Origin: Aspidapion aeneum | Taxonomy: Eukaryota; Arthropoda; Insecta; Coleoptera; Brentidae | Assembly (NCBI GenBank): GCA_963576565.1 | Contig: OY755038.1 | Location: 180,395,452 to 180,459,451 of the forward strand | Length of the DNA stretch: 64,000 nucleotides | Direction of reading: 5' to 3' | In this document: positions 22,490-32,926 of the stretch, one piece after another | Layout: each line of letters starts with the position of its first letter | How positions within the stretch are numbered: the first letter of the stretch is position 1 | Notes under the pieces: generated by a model | The model's input: only the letters and a program-made list of their open reading frames with translations | The model's database searches: none | What the model was told of the DNA's origin: nothing | Made by a program: the position numbers and the translations under genes

Positions 22490-24298
22490 TAGGCCCGGCG
22501 ACTAGGCACATGAAGCGCCCTTTTGCCAACCCCTGGGCATTTTTCCTACTGCTTCCTCCTTCGCTAAGAAATCTGCCCGTCTTCTGTACAAAGGCGAATA
22601 TCGGGCCCCCTCAGATTCAGAAGGTCCTGCATCTCAAAGGCTCATCTTCGAATACCTTTCTTCTTGCTTCACATGATGAGAGGAAATGCGCCAAGATCTC
22701 GTCCTCAGAGATCTTACCTTGAGTAAGTTCTCATCTGAATTACACTGTGAGATGGCTTTGATCTACTTGGCCTCTTTAAATACACAAATTCTAACAGTTT
22801 ACCGATCTCCTGACGGAAAGTTGGACAAATACCTGGACATTATGTCACAAGTCTCGGGAAAAATTGATCTCGCCTCTCACACAATAATTGTTGGAGACTT
22901 CAATGTGCACTATCATGTGCCAAACTCTAGGGATGTGAGCTATCTCAGTTTCTTCTTCAACTCCTTAATTTTAAAACACGTGGCAACTCCATCCTTGACA
23001 ATATCTATGTAAACTTTAATAGATCAAATCTTGATATAACTCCACATACATTGGAAGGAATATCAGACCATTCTGGAATAATTTTCAACACGCCCCTTAA
23101 ATTTTATCAAAATAATAGCTCTAGAATAATGTTTAGGCCAATTACAGGTGATGGACTTTATATTTTGCATGGTCAACTGGAACTATATGACTGGAGTACA
23201 ATCACTGAGTCCCATGAAGCTGTGGATGTTCAATTTGAAAACTTTTTCAAAATCCTAAATGAAACTATGGATAAAAGCCTACCAACAAAATCCAAAATGG
23301 TCCACAAAATGCAAAGCCCTAAAATAGATTGGTTTAATGATACCTTAAAAGTTATGCGTGGCCGGCTCCAAACTCTTAGTATCTTAAATAAACAAAATCC
23401 AACTCTTGTCCCCACAAATCTTGTTAAACAGTACAAAAAGCAGTACAGAGCAGAGATATCCAATACCAAAAAAATGGCCCATGACAACTTTATCAAAACG
23501 TCTGCCAATAAATCTCAGGCCATGTGGAATATCATTAAATCTCAGCGTAACTCTGCTGTAACACCTGACGCCAGCCAGCTTAATGCACATATGTTTAATG
23601 ATTTCTTTGTTTCTATAGCTGATGAAATTATAACAAACTTACCAACTACAAATTGCGTTTTTACTGACTATCTAACAGGAGACTACTCAGGAAATCAATT
23701 TTGTTTCCATGAGGTCACTCAAAAAGATGTCTTAGACAAAATTTCGTGCTTAAAAAATAGCTATAGTAGAGATTGTTATGATATGAACACAACAGTTATT
23801 AGGCATCCAAAACTAATATTAAGTCACCCATTAACAATACTAATTAACCACTGTATCCGAGCAAATCACTTTCCTTCAGTCCTTAAATTGGCAAAGGTTA
23901 TACCTATTTTTAAAAATAAGGGAGACCCCGAGGATCAATCCAATTACAGACCAATATCGCTATTGCCAATAATTTCAAAAATTTTTGAGTCTATTTTAAA
24001 AGATCAAATGAATGATTACTTTGAAAATAATGGTATATTCACTCAAAGCCAATTTGGTTTCCGCAATAAAAGGTCAACAACACTTGCCATTAATCGGCTG
24101 ACTGAATTTGTTTCAGAGGGCTTTGAGGGGAAACAGGATACCTATGCCTCTTTTCTGGACCTGACAAAGGCTTTTGACTGCATATCTTTTGAAATTCTTT
24201 ACGAAAAACTAATTCATTATAATTTTGATTCAGGTAGTGTTGCCCTTCTCGGGTTCTATTTGGAGGGGAGGGAGCAGTATGTGTTTTTTAATAATCAG
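22490..24298 (+). pseudogene. CR1/Jockey-superfamily-like LINE ORF2, 5' half
   Basis: The endonuclease part shows GDFNVHY (about 22892) and the SDHSG motif (about 23067), with a frameshift near 22980 between the frames 22686-23012 and 23051 onward. The reverse transcriptase begins with NYRPISLLPIISKIFE (about 23941), continues with QFGFRNKRSTTLA, and reaches motif A as FLDLTKAFDC (about 24155). The frame is then cut by the BEL-2 LTR. In the undisturbed order, codons before 24298 and after 31110 stay in phase, so the frame was open across this site at insertion. The clade is uncertain. The 5' part (22490-22690) is weakly coding and may be truncated. Confidence 0.85.
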
Positions 24299-24769
24299 TG
24301 TTAGCTCCCGCTAAATTTCGCGGTTGTTTATATATATTTTTAAAAACACACAACTGTATGAAGGACAAAGCGCATTCCGCGTATTTGGACATGCGCACCA
24401 ACAACCAGTGAGATCCTTGTCAATCGCCTAGAGAAAAAGGCGTGTTAATTTCGTTCTCCAACAATTTCAAATATCTACACCTGAAAGTGCTCGATTTTTG
24501 TGTACTGAAGCATAGAACTAGAAACTTCAGCCCTTCAGCTACGTGGTGACATCATTAGATCCATTCGGGGGCCCCTTGGAACGAGGAGAATTTGGCTGCA
24601 AAGGAGGTGAGTGCACTTATCTGATTACCGTTGTGTGGTTCCAACAATTTTACCTATGGACGTCTGATTATTTCGTAATTTCATATCAATACATTTATGT
24701 TTGCTCGCGATATCATTAATTAATTTATACAGTTCATTGCATTTAGCGTTTTCTATCCGCGGGCTAACA
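24299..24769 (+). repeat. BEL-2 5' LTR
   Basis: 471 bp. A strong splice-donor-like string, GGAGGTGAGTGC, lies at about 24603-24614, with its GT at 24607-24608. Confidence 0.97.
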
Positions 24770-25080
24770 TAAAGTGTTCCTTCGACCGAATTATTTTAAA
24801 TAATAAATCTATACGACGGTATTAATAATTATTTGCAGCCAAATAAGGCGACCTTGAATCGCAGCGTATTTGCAACCAGAGAAAGTCGTCTGCACCGACG
24901 ACTGCACGTGTCTTTCGCATGCTCAGTGCATGATTCAGTAAACAAAGCGAAGGGATCAAAACAAAACAAACAAAACAAAAGTTCAGTGGTGTACCATATC
25001 ATTTCGATATTTAAAACAATTTTCATCAATTGCGATAAATTAGTGCATATTTTCGACAATTCGTCATTTTTCTATTTCAG
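24607..25080 (+). other. Putative leader intron of BEL-2
   Basis: The donor GGAG|GTGAGT sits in the LTR. A pyrimidine-rich acceptor, TTTTTCTATTTCAG, ends at 25080, 63 bases before the chosen gag start at 25143. Removing this interval would join an LTR exon to the short region before gag. It is predicted from splice signals alone. Confidence 0.4.
24775..24790 (+). promoter_or_regulatory. BEL-2 probable primer-binding site (tRNA-Tyr-like)
   Basis: Five bases inside the LTR is TGTTCCTTCGACCGAA. It resembles TGGTCCTTCGAGCCGGA of BEL-3, the complement of the tRNA-Tyr 3' end, with mismatches. A weaker match than BEL-3, so the primer assignment is tentative. Confidence 0.5.
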
Positions 25081-25142
25081 AAGCATTAATTTAGCGGTAA
25101 TTGTATATTTACCGACAATTTCGTCATTTCAAAGGTAAAATC

Positions 25143-27086
25143 ATGTCTGTCAAAAAAGCCGTACAAAAACGCAAGGGTTTTTTATCTGCGATCACCGAGT
25201 GTTATGTGTTGTCGCAGACTGCGGAAAAAGATGAAAGAGCGAGAAACGAGTTTCAAGTGAGGTATGCCGATTTGGATGAAACCTTCGATAAATGCATGCT
25301 GGCGCATAATGACGTCATTATATTGCTAGACGACTCGGACGATGAGGAATTTAAAACGCAGGATGCGATCCTTTCAGAAGCTCGTGAATATTTTTATGCG
25401 TGTAAGGGGGTTTACTCTAAAATATTTCCGGTTGAGGCCCAATCTTTTTCGGGATCATATGTTCGACAAAACGAATCTGAAACTCCAAAACTCAAAGAGT
25501 TAGGTATTCCCATATTTCGAGGTGATAAAAAATTATGGCCAAGCTTTTTCGATCTTTTTAATAACATTATAGATCAAAATCAAAGTCTAAGTAACGTTCG
25601 AAAACTTCAATATTTATTTTCATATCTCGAGGATGAGCCTTTAAAATTGATATCAGGGATTAGCTTATCTGATCAAAATTATAAAATTGCTTATGACAAA
25701 TTAGTCAATAGATATCAAAACAAGCGAGACCTCGCAAATGATGCTTTAAGCTCAATTATGAACTCCACCTTAAAAAACGAGTCAGCTAAAGAATTGCGTA
25801 ATTTAATTGACACCTTTTCTGAATCCCTAGAAATTTTAAAATCACTTAGCTTTGACGTTGACAGTTGGGACTTTATTATTTTTTTCATTTTATTAGAAAA
25901 ATTGGATATTCCAACGCGTTCAAATTTCGAAATAAGTCACGCCAATACTAATACCGAAATTCCCACTTTTCAGTCACTTTTTCAATTTCTAGAAAAAAGA
26001 TGTAAAGTTTTGGAATCACTTCCTCAATCAACAGCACCCAAAAAGGTGCCCATCTATCAAAAATCAAATTCTATGCAAAATCAGTCTGGGCAAAAGCCTA
26101 CCTATCAAAATTCAAATTCTATGCGAAATCAGTTTGGGCAAAAGCCTACCTATAAATCATCGAATTCGCCTTTTATAGGACTGGCTGGCACCTCAACTAA
26201 TTCGAGTACGGGAATAAAATGTTTCCGGTGTAATCAAGGTCACGTGCTTTCGAAATGTCAAACATTTCTTGATCTCTCACCTATCGATCGCCTATCTTTC
26301 GTCAAACAGAAAAAATTATGTCTAGCGTGTTTTCATCCCTTGCATGATGTAGATACGTGCAAATCAAAATATTCATGCAGGACTTGCAATAGTAAAAGGC
26401 ACCACACTTTAACTCATATCTTAGAAACTAATCAAGAGTCTGGAAGCCAAGATACTAGTCCTGTCATTCACACACCACCTGTCAATAATCTTCATGTGTC
26501 ATTAAATGCCTCAGGACCTTCAGGTACCTTTCTTTTATGCACCGCCATAATAGATGTTATGGACGGTTGCGGAAATTTTCAACCCGTAAGGGCACTGCTT
26601 GATTCTGGATCACAGACAGGATTCATCAGTGAAAAGTGTATTCAGCGTCTTAATCTTCCTAGGCGAAGTTACACCACTGAAATATTCGGATTAAATCAGA
26701 TGTCTTCTTTCACTTCAAAAGGGCTCGTTCAATGTCACATTAAGCCACAAGGACAAGTCACTCCTTTACTTAATTTCGAAGCAATTGTTGTTCCACAACT
26801 ATGTTCCAATATGCCTACATTCCCTTTGAACGATAATCAGTGGAAACACTTGCAAAACCTTAAACTTGCCGACCCATCTTATTTCAAATCTAGACCTGTG
26901 GACCTGGTTATTGGTTACGAGCTATTCGCACAGATTTTCAAGGAGGGCAGGGTTCTTGGACAGGTAGGGCAGCCTTCAGCCCTTGAAACTATCTTTGGCT
27001 GGGTCGTCATGGGAAAGGTTGACGAAGTAGGTAGTCTTACGGAACGAACCAGTTGTTTTTTAACGAGTCATTCACCTCCTTTATAG
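25143..27086 (+). CDS. BEL-2 Gag-protease
   Basis: This frame is about 647 residues from the ATG at 25143. An in-frame ATG at 25101 lies upstream but its first 14 residues have no counterpart. N-terminal residues 1-110 are charged. The Gag domain of DUF1759 type follows at roughly 115-295 (PIFRGDKKLWPSFFDLFNN and LVNRYQNKRDLA). Two knuckles lie near 359 (CFRCNQGHVLSKC) and 395 (CLACFHPLHDVDTC). A DUF1758-type retropepsin lies near 480-630 with the active site LLDSGSQTGF (Asp near 487). A short internal repeat (QKPTYQNSNSM type) precedes the knuckles. Translation ends at a UAG at 27084-27086; the same frame resumes directly behind it with the polymerase. The stop may be a mutation or a readthrough site. 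Confidence 0.93.
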   Translation: MSVKKAVQKRKGFLSAITECYVLSQTAEKDERARNEFQVRYADLDETFDKCMLAHNDVIILLDDSDDEEFKTQDAILSEAREYFYACKGVYSKIFPVEAQSFSGSYVRQNESETPKLKELGIPIFRGDKKLWPSFFDLFNNIIDQNQSLSNVRKLQYLFSYLEDEPLKLISGISLSDQNYKIAYDKLVNRYQNKRDLANDALSSIMNSTLKNESAKELRNLIDTFSESLEILKSLSFDVDSWDFIIFFILLEKLDIPTRSNFEISHANTNTEIPTFQSLFQFLEKRCKVLESLPQSTAPKKVPIYQKSNSMQNQSGQKPTYQNSNSMRNQFGQKPTYKSSNSPFIGLAGTSTNSSTGIKCFRCNQGHVLSKCQTFLDLSPIDRLSFVKQKKLCLACFHPLHDVDTCKSKYSCRTCNSKRHHTLTHILETNQESGSQDTSPVIHTPPVNNLHVSLNASGPSGTFLLCTAIIDVMDGCGNFQPVRALLDSGSQTGFISEKCIQRLNLPRRSYTTEIFGLNQMSSFTSKGLVQCHIKPQGQVTPLLNFEAIVVPQLCSNMPTFPLNDNQWKHLQNLKLADPSYFKSRPVDLVIGYELFAQIFKEGRVLGQVGQPSALETIFGWVVMGKVDEVGSLTERTSCFLTSHSPPL

Positions 27087-28822
27087 GTCATTCTCCCTAG
27101 GTTTTGGGAAATCGAACATTTGCCTAAAAAACAAATCTTATCAAAGGAAGAAAAACAGGCAGAATCAATTTTTACTGCTAGTGTAGTACGGCAACCGAGC
27201 GGTAGATTCATGGTAGATCTTCCGTTTAAAGACAAAATAAACCCTGACCTAGGAAATACTTATCCGCAAGCTTATCGTAGATTTTTACTTCTAGAAAATA
27301 GATTAATCAAAAATCCTGATCTGTACACTGCCTATTCAAGTTTCATGCAAGACTATATCGATTCTAATCATATGAGTTTAGTTTTATCTAGTCAACCAAA
27401 GGTCGACGTATCGTGTTTTTTAGCCCATCATTGCGTATTAAAGCCGGAAAGCTTGAGTACAAAATTAAGGGTAGTCTGGGATTGTTCGGCAGTCACCCCA
27501 AAAAATATTAGTCTCAATGACACATTGTTATCTGGACCGAAACTTCAAAAAGATATTGCTTCTTTACTCCTTACGTTTCGTCTTAATCCTATTGCCTACA
27601 TTGCTGACATCAAACAGATGTTCCGTCAAGTCCTTATCAATCCTTATCACCGTCCTTATCAAAGGATATTGTGGAGGTTTTCTCCACAGGACCCACTTTC
27701 AGTGTGGGAACTTTCTACTGTCACTTTTGGCATGACATGCTCACCTTTTCTAGCCATGGGTACCTTAAATGAGCTGGCAGAGAGAGAAAAGGAACGTTTT
27801 CCTATGGCTAGTACTGTTCTAAAAACGTCAATCTATCTATCTATCTATATCCTTCGCTTTCTGAAGCTCTCTCCCTTCAAACAGAACTCAATGATTTGTT
27901 GAAGTCGGGAGGATTTGAACTTAAAAAATGGGAAAGCAATTGTCCTGAGTTATTGGCAACATTGCCAGAGTCCGATCGTCAAATGCCTCTCTCTTTCGAC
28001 AAGGAGGAACCCCACTTTATCAAAGTTTTAGGACTTCAATGGCATCCAAAAAACGACATTTTTTCTTATCAATGCCGAATGAAGGACAAACCCCCAACCA
28101 AACGTTCTATTTTATCTATCATAGGGACAATCTTCGATCCCTTAGGTTTTCTTTGTCCCTTGTTGCTACAAGCAAAATTTATTTTGCAACAGTTGTGGAT
28201 ATCGAAAATAGGCTGGGACGAAGAACCAGATTCTTCTATCATCGACTCTTGGAACAAACTTCGTTCTGAATTCCCGCTTCTTTCCAATTTTCAATTACCC
28301 CGACAAATCAAACTGTCAAAAACCAATACCTGTCAAATCATCGGCTTCTGTGACGCTTCAATTCGAGGCTACGCAGGCGTCGTATATTTTCGTGTAGAAG
28401 AGGAAAACAATATATCTGTTTCTCTCATATCTGCAAAATCTAGGGTCGCGCCTATAAAGTCACAAACTTTGGCTAGGCTAGAACTCCTAGGCGCATTTCT
28501 TTTAAGCGAATTAATTGACTTCGTTTTATCTAGCTATGAAGGAAAAATAACTTTTACAAATATCGTTACTTTCTGCGATTCGCAAGTCGTATTGCACTGG
28601 CTTTCATCCCCTCCTAATCGCTGGCAAACCTTTGTTGGAAATCGAGTCAGTAGAATCCAAGAAATCATTCCCTCAAACTCGTGGCGCTACATTCCTTCTG
28701 CTTTGAATGCAGCCGATATTGCGTCACGAGGGGCCACCCCTTCACAGCTCATGTCACATGACATGTGGTGGAACGCACCGTCGTTTTTGTGGTCTCGAAA
28801 ACGAATGGCCCGATTTTCATAA
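27087..28822 (+). pseudogene. BEL-2 reverse transcriptase / RNase H (frameshifted, YxDD lost)
   Basis: Directly after the UAG the frame continues with FWEIEHLPKK and the RT domain: HCVLKPESLSTKLRVVWDCS, then the first catalytic Asp in YIADIKQMFRQVL, then LSTVTFGMTCSPFLAMG. At 27831-27846 the catalytic box (YVDD type) is replaced by (ATCT)4, read as IYLSIY, and the frame then shifts. The continuation from about 27855 is in another frame (EALSLQTELNDLLKSGGFELKKWE) and runs into the Pao-type RNase H region (IIGFCDASIRGYAGVVYFRV, TFCDSQVVLHWL, DIASRG). A second shift near 28795 ends this frame. Catalysis is not possible without the Asp pair. Confidence 0.92.
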
Positions 28823-30401
28823 ACCAAAAATGCCGATTGATTTCGGAGATATTAATCTGGAGGAAAAGCCAAAAGTCTGTTGCAATGCGATAATTGATGT
28901 CAACTTCTTAGATCAGCTTCTTATCAAATATTCCTCTATATCAAAAATTCAACGTATCATTTGTTATGTCCTTCGAATAGTTAACCTTTTTCAAAAGCAT
29001 TCCTATCAAAAACCCACTAAGCCGCCGGACCAAAAAGTTATTTTTGAGAATATTGTTTTTCCTACCACCGGTGAGATGCAAAGTGCGTTACACCTTCTTA
29101 TCAAACGCGTGCAAGGTTCTTGTTTTTCTGAGCTTTTTTCCGCGTTATCTAAGAATAAACCAATACCGAAACCTTTGCGAAAACTTTCACCTTTTCTTGA
29201 TGAGAATAATATCATTAGAGTCGGTGGCAGATTACAAAAATCTGACCTTTTGTCTTATTCTGCAAAACACCCCGTCTTACTTTCGAGTGACCATCGTTTA
29301 CCTACTCTTCTTATCGAGTCCGCTCATCGACAATATCTTCATCCTGGGTTTAAAACATTACATAATCTGCTTTTACAGCAATTTTGGATATTATCTGCCA
29401 GACGGGCAATTCAAAGAACCATATCCAAGTGCTTGCAATGTTTTAGAATCAACCCTAAACCCTATAGACCGCCCATAATGAGTTCACTTCCCGCTCATCG
29501 AATCAATCAACTAAAACCTTTTTCGAGTGTAGCTATCGACTTTTGTGGACCTTTCTTTGTGATTCCTCATCGTTACCGTGGTTGTAAAGCTTTCAAATCG
29601 TATGTCTGTGTGTTTGTCTGTACGGCCACACATTGCGTGCATTTGGAATTAACCATGGAACTGTCCACCGAAGGGTTCGTAGGTGCATTCCATCGATTCA
29701 TTTCCAGACGCGGAAGCGTGACGCAATGCTGGTCAGATCAAGGCAGTAATTTTATAGGGTTTCGTAACCAATTACTGGATTACGCAAGAAGTGCTGCCAC
29801 CAGACTTTCTATTCGTTGGCATCTGGGACCTCCTCTCAGTCCACATTTCAATGGCCTGGCAGAAGCTGGCGTCAAAAGTTTTAAAACTCACTTTGTACGA
29901 GTTGTCGGCGACCAGAAGTTGTCTATCATGGAGATGTCCACCCTTACCTGTCGCATAGAAGCCGTACTGAATAGTCGCCCTTTATCTCCTGCCTCTTCAG
30001 ACCCACACGATCTTCAACCTCTTACCCCTGGGCATTTTTTGACACTTGAACCCCTTAATTCAGAAATTCCGGAGTCAGATTTGTCCGAGGTTCCCCTAAA
30101 TCGGCTCTCGAGATGGCAACTAATCCAAAAACTACATAATGATTTTTGGAAACGGTATTCTATAGAGTATTTGCATACGCTACAACAGCGACACAAGTGG
30201 ACTGATTTGTCCCCAAATATCAAATTAAATGATTTGGTTATCATAACAAGTGATCACATTCAATCGCCTTTGAAATGGCCGGTCGGTCGGGTCATCGAAC
30301 TGCATCCCGGCGGGGACGGTCAGGTGCGTGTTGCGACGGTAAAAACGGTTACCGGTGTTTATAAGCGGCCAGTTGTAAAACTGTGCCTCTTGCCAAATTA
30401 A
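28800..30401 (+). CDS. BEL-2 integrase region
   Basis: The frame is open from about 28707, but the meaningful part starts after the shift near 28795 (ENEWPDFHKPKMPIDFGD). After a helical linker comes the H2C2 zinc-binding module (ESAHRQYLHPGFKTLHNLLL to CLQCF), then the catalytic core: Asp in SSVAIDFCGPF, Asp in CWSDQGSNFIGF, Glu in NGLAEAGVKSFKTHF. The C-terminal domain (WPVGRVIELHPGGDGQVRVA) ends in KLCLLPN with a TAA at 30399-30401. All three acidic residues and the zinc ligands are present, so this domain alone looks intact, unlike the polymerase upstream. Confidence 0.92.
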   Translation, partial: NEWPDFHKPKMPIDFGDINLEEKPKVCCNAIIDVNFLDQLLIKYSSISKIQRIICYVLRIVNLFQKHSYQKPTKPPDQKVIFENIVFPTTGEMQSALHLLIKRVQGSCFSELFSALSKNKPIPKPLRKLSPFLDENNIIRVGGRLQKSDLLSYSAKHPVLLSSDHRLPTLLIESAHRQYLHPGFKTLHNLLLQQFWILSARRAIQRTISKCLQCFRINPKPYRPPIMSSLPAHRINQLKPFSSVAIDFCGPFFVIPHRYRGCKAFKSYVCVFVCTATHCVHLELTMELSTEGFVGAFHRFISRRGSVTQCWSDQGSNFIGFRNQLLDYARSAATRLSIRWHLGPPLSPHFNGLAEAGVKSFKTHFVRVVGDQKLSIMEMSTLTCRIEAVLNSRPLSPASSDPHDLQPLTPGHFLTLEPLNSEIPESDLSEVPLNRLSRWQLIQKLHNDFWKRYSIEYLHTLQQRHKWTDLSPNIKLNDLVIITSDHIQSPLKWPVGRVIELHPGGDGQVRVATVKTVTGVYKRPVVKLCLLPN

Positions 30402-30614
30402 AAGTAATTTTAATTTTCTACCTTTTACCGGGTATTACAATAGGTTTTTTTATTTTTTATTTTTTTTGAATTTTTTGTTTGTTTGTTTTGCCTTTTTTCG
30501 GGATTTCGTTATATCTAAATAAACTTACGATACTTATCTGTTTTCATTCATTTATATTTATCGGTCGATTCTTTTTCTTATATCTATATCTGTCCGGTTG
30601 AGATTCTAAATTTG

Positions 30615-30634
30615 TGTGTTTTGGAGGGCAGTTA
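30615..30634 (+). promoter_or_regulatory. BEL-2 polypurine-tract-like segment
   Basis: The sequence just before the 3' LTR is GTTTTGGAGGGCAGTTA. The purine core is short (GGAGGG), so the call is tentative. Confidence 0.45.
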
Positions 30635-31105
30635 TGTTAGCTCCCGCTAAATTTCGCGGTTGTTTATATATATTTTTAAAAACACACAACTGTATGAAGG
30701 ACAAAGCGCATTCCGCGTATTTGGACATGCGCACCAACAACCAGTGAGATCCTTGTCAATCGCCTAGAGAAAAAGGCGTGTTAATTTCGTTCTCCAACAA
30801 TTTCAAATATCTACACCTGAAAGTGCTCGATTTTTGTGTACTGAAGCATAGAACTAGAAACTTCAGCCATTCAGCTACGTGGTGACATCATTAGATCCAT
30901 TCGGGGGCCCCTTGGAACGAGGAGAAATTGGCTGCAAAGGAGGTGAGTGCACTTATCTGATTACCGTTGTGTGGTTCCAACAATTTTACCTATGGACGTC
31001 TGATTATTTCGTAATTTCATATCAATACATTTATGTTTGCTCGCGATATCATTAATTAATTTATACAGTTCATTGCATTTAGCGTTTTCTATCCGCGGGC
31101 TAACA
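30635..31105 (+). repeat. BEL-2 3' LTR
   Basis: 471 bp, nearly identical to 24299-24769; two substitutions were seen (CAGCCATTCAG versus CAGCCCTTCAG, and GAGAAATTGG versus GAGAATTTGG). Confidence 0.97.
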
Positions 31106-31110
31106 ATCAG

Positions 31111-32106
31111 CATTCAAAAAAACAGAGGATACAGCGGGGAGTCCCTCAAGGCTCTGTGCTGGGTCCTCTGTTATTTCTTATCTACATTAATGATCTGCCA
31201 AATTTTAGTAGTATCTTGGATCTGCTCATCATCTTGTTCGCTGATGACACTACTACACTACAGCAATATCATCCATCTGATCCTATAGAACAACTTATCC
31301 AAGACAAACAAACACAGATAGAAAGCTGGCTCCTAGCTAATAGACTCAGTCTGAACAGCGCTAAAACCCAAAATATCAATTTTTCCTTGCGGGCATCTCC
31401 ATCGCCATTACAAAGTGATGAATCAGTTCCTGGATGTACACCTTAATGCCGGACTGACTTGGAAGTTCCAGATTAATAATCTTTCTTCTAAACTATCAAA
31501 AATAACATTCCTTATTAGAAGCTTATCAAAAAATGTATCCAAAGATACACTCCTAACGGCATATCATGGTTATTTCGGTTCTACCATGGGGTCATTCAAC
31601 TAGCTCTTCACAAATTTTTAAACTTCAAAGACGCTGTGTCAGAATCATTGCAGGTATAAAATATCGTGATTGTTGCCGAGATAGTTTTAGAAGACTGAGA
31701 TTGCTTACACTACCTTGTATGTTCATATTTCAGTGTCTAACTTTTGTAAAACAGAACATTGATAGTGATATACATCCATGTTTTACAAGAAATCGATAAA
31801 ATTTGGTTCCCAGCTACCACAGACTACAAAGAACCAGAAGAGGTACTGATTACTATGGCATAAAGCTATTTAATGTTCTGCCAGATGAGGTTAAAGCGCT
31901 CCAGATTAAATCCTTTAAGAAAAAAATCAAAAATTACCTTATACAAAATGTTTCTTACTCTCTCGAGGAATATCTTCAGAGCAATTTAAACATGTAATGT
32001 TTGTTCCAAAAATGTATACAATGTTATTTATACTATGTATTTTAGAAAATCGTACCTTATTTTGAATAAGATTTTTAGATTCTAGATTCTAAATATATAT
32101 ATATAT
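31111..32106 (+). pseudogene. LINE ORF2, 3' half and tail
   Basis: This is the continuation of the LINE split by BEL-2. Reverse transcriptase motif B follows at once (RGVPQGSVLGPLLFLIYIND, about 31131-31190), then the catalytic box as LFADDTT (about 31236). C-terminal to it, in shifting frames, are HLNAGLTWKFQINNLSSKL, QIFKLQRRCVRIIAG and YYGIKLFNVLPDEVKALQ. Frameshifts lie near 31415 and 31590, with an in-frame TAA at 31797-31799. The 3' UTR ends in a TA-rich tail, into which BEL-3 is inserted. No RNase H domain is present. The C-terminal part is typical of CR1/Daphne-like LINEs, but the clade is not settled. Confidence 0.85.
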
Positions 32107-32920
32107 TGTTTCGGTTTCGCAAAAAACCTTTTTTTCTTTTAATCTAATTTTTATTATTTTTTCAGAACATTTTATTTTTATTTTTAAAACTCATATTTTG
32201 GGTTACAATTGGGTATAATTGGGTTGTAGTTTTACTCAATAGGTTAAGTTAAATTTAAAACTTACAAACTAGCTATAAACTATCAATTTGGCATAGTTTA
32301 ATATTTAAATTCCAAACGCATTTAATAATATATTTCTAATTTTAATTCAATCCTCATATTACTACCGCCCTCTGCATATTTTAATTTAAATCGCGTTTTT
32401 ATTATTTTTAATAAAATTAGAATTCTAAATTCTTTTTATTAGAAGTGATGCGATTTTCCTATAGAGGGCGAAGAAACACGCCGCAAAAAACAAGACAGAA
32501 CCTAAATGTCGGTCGACATTCAGACACGCTCTCGATCGGAATATTTTGAACGATCAACGCTTTTATAACAAATGGTGAACTCTAAAAACCATTAAATTCC
32601 TCTAAAACTCCAAACATTTAAACTCCGGGAGTGCTGGACCGCTATAGAAGACTTCTGGCGAATCTGGTGCACCAGTTGGAAGAGATCAAGACATCACCGG
32701 TAAGTCCCTCTCCTATAAGATCGCATCATTAATATTTTTCTATTATTTCGCTCTTAAATAGTCAACATATACCAATATTATTTTTATGTCTCAATTAAAT
32801 TTCACTTCAGAAAGGTACGATTTCGCGTGCGTTCATATACCCTTCAAATGAAAGCGGAGGACTTGTATAAATACAGTCCACTAGGTAAACCACAATTTTT
32901 TGAGCTATCGGAGTGAGACA
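32107..32920 (+). repeat. BEL-3 5' LTR
   Basis: 814 bp. CACCGGTAAGTCCCTCTCC at about 32695-32713 contains a splice-donor-like GGTAAGT. A possible acceptor, TTTCACTTCAG, ends at 32810 within the same LTR. TATAAATA occurs at about 32866. Confidence 0.97.
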
Positions 32921-32926
32921 TATTTT

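Larger units (their letters stand above)
24299..31105 (+). mobile_element. BEL-2: BEL/Pao LTR retrotransposon, young insertion
   Basis: A 6807-bp element has LTRs at 24299-24769 and 30635-31105, each 471 bp and starting TGTTAGC, ending GCTAACA. By eye they differ at two positions. The 5-bp duplication ATCAG lies at 24294-24298 and 31106-31110. The insertion splits the LINE reverse transcriptase between motif A and motif B. The internal region encodes Gag, protease, RT, RNase H and integrase, interrupted by one in-frame UAG and two frameshifts. Insertion is recent by LTR identity, but the copy cannot make its own polymerase. Confidence 0.97.
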
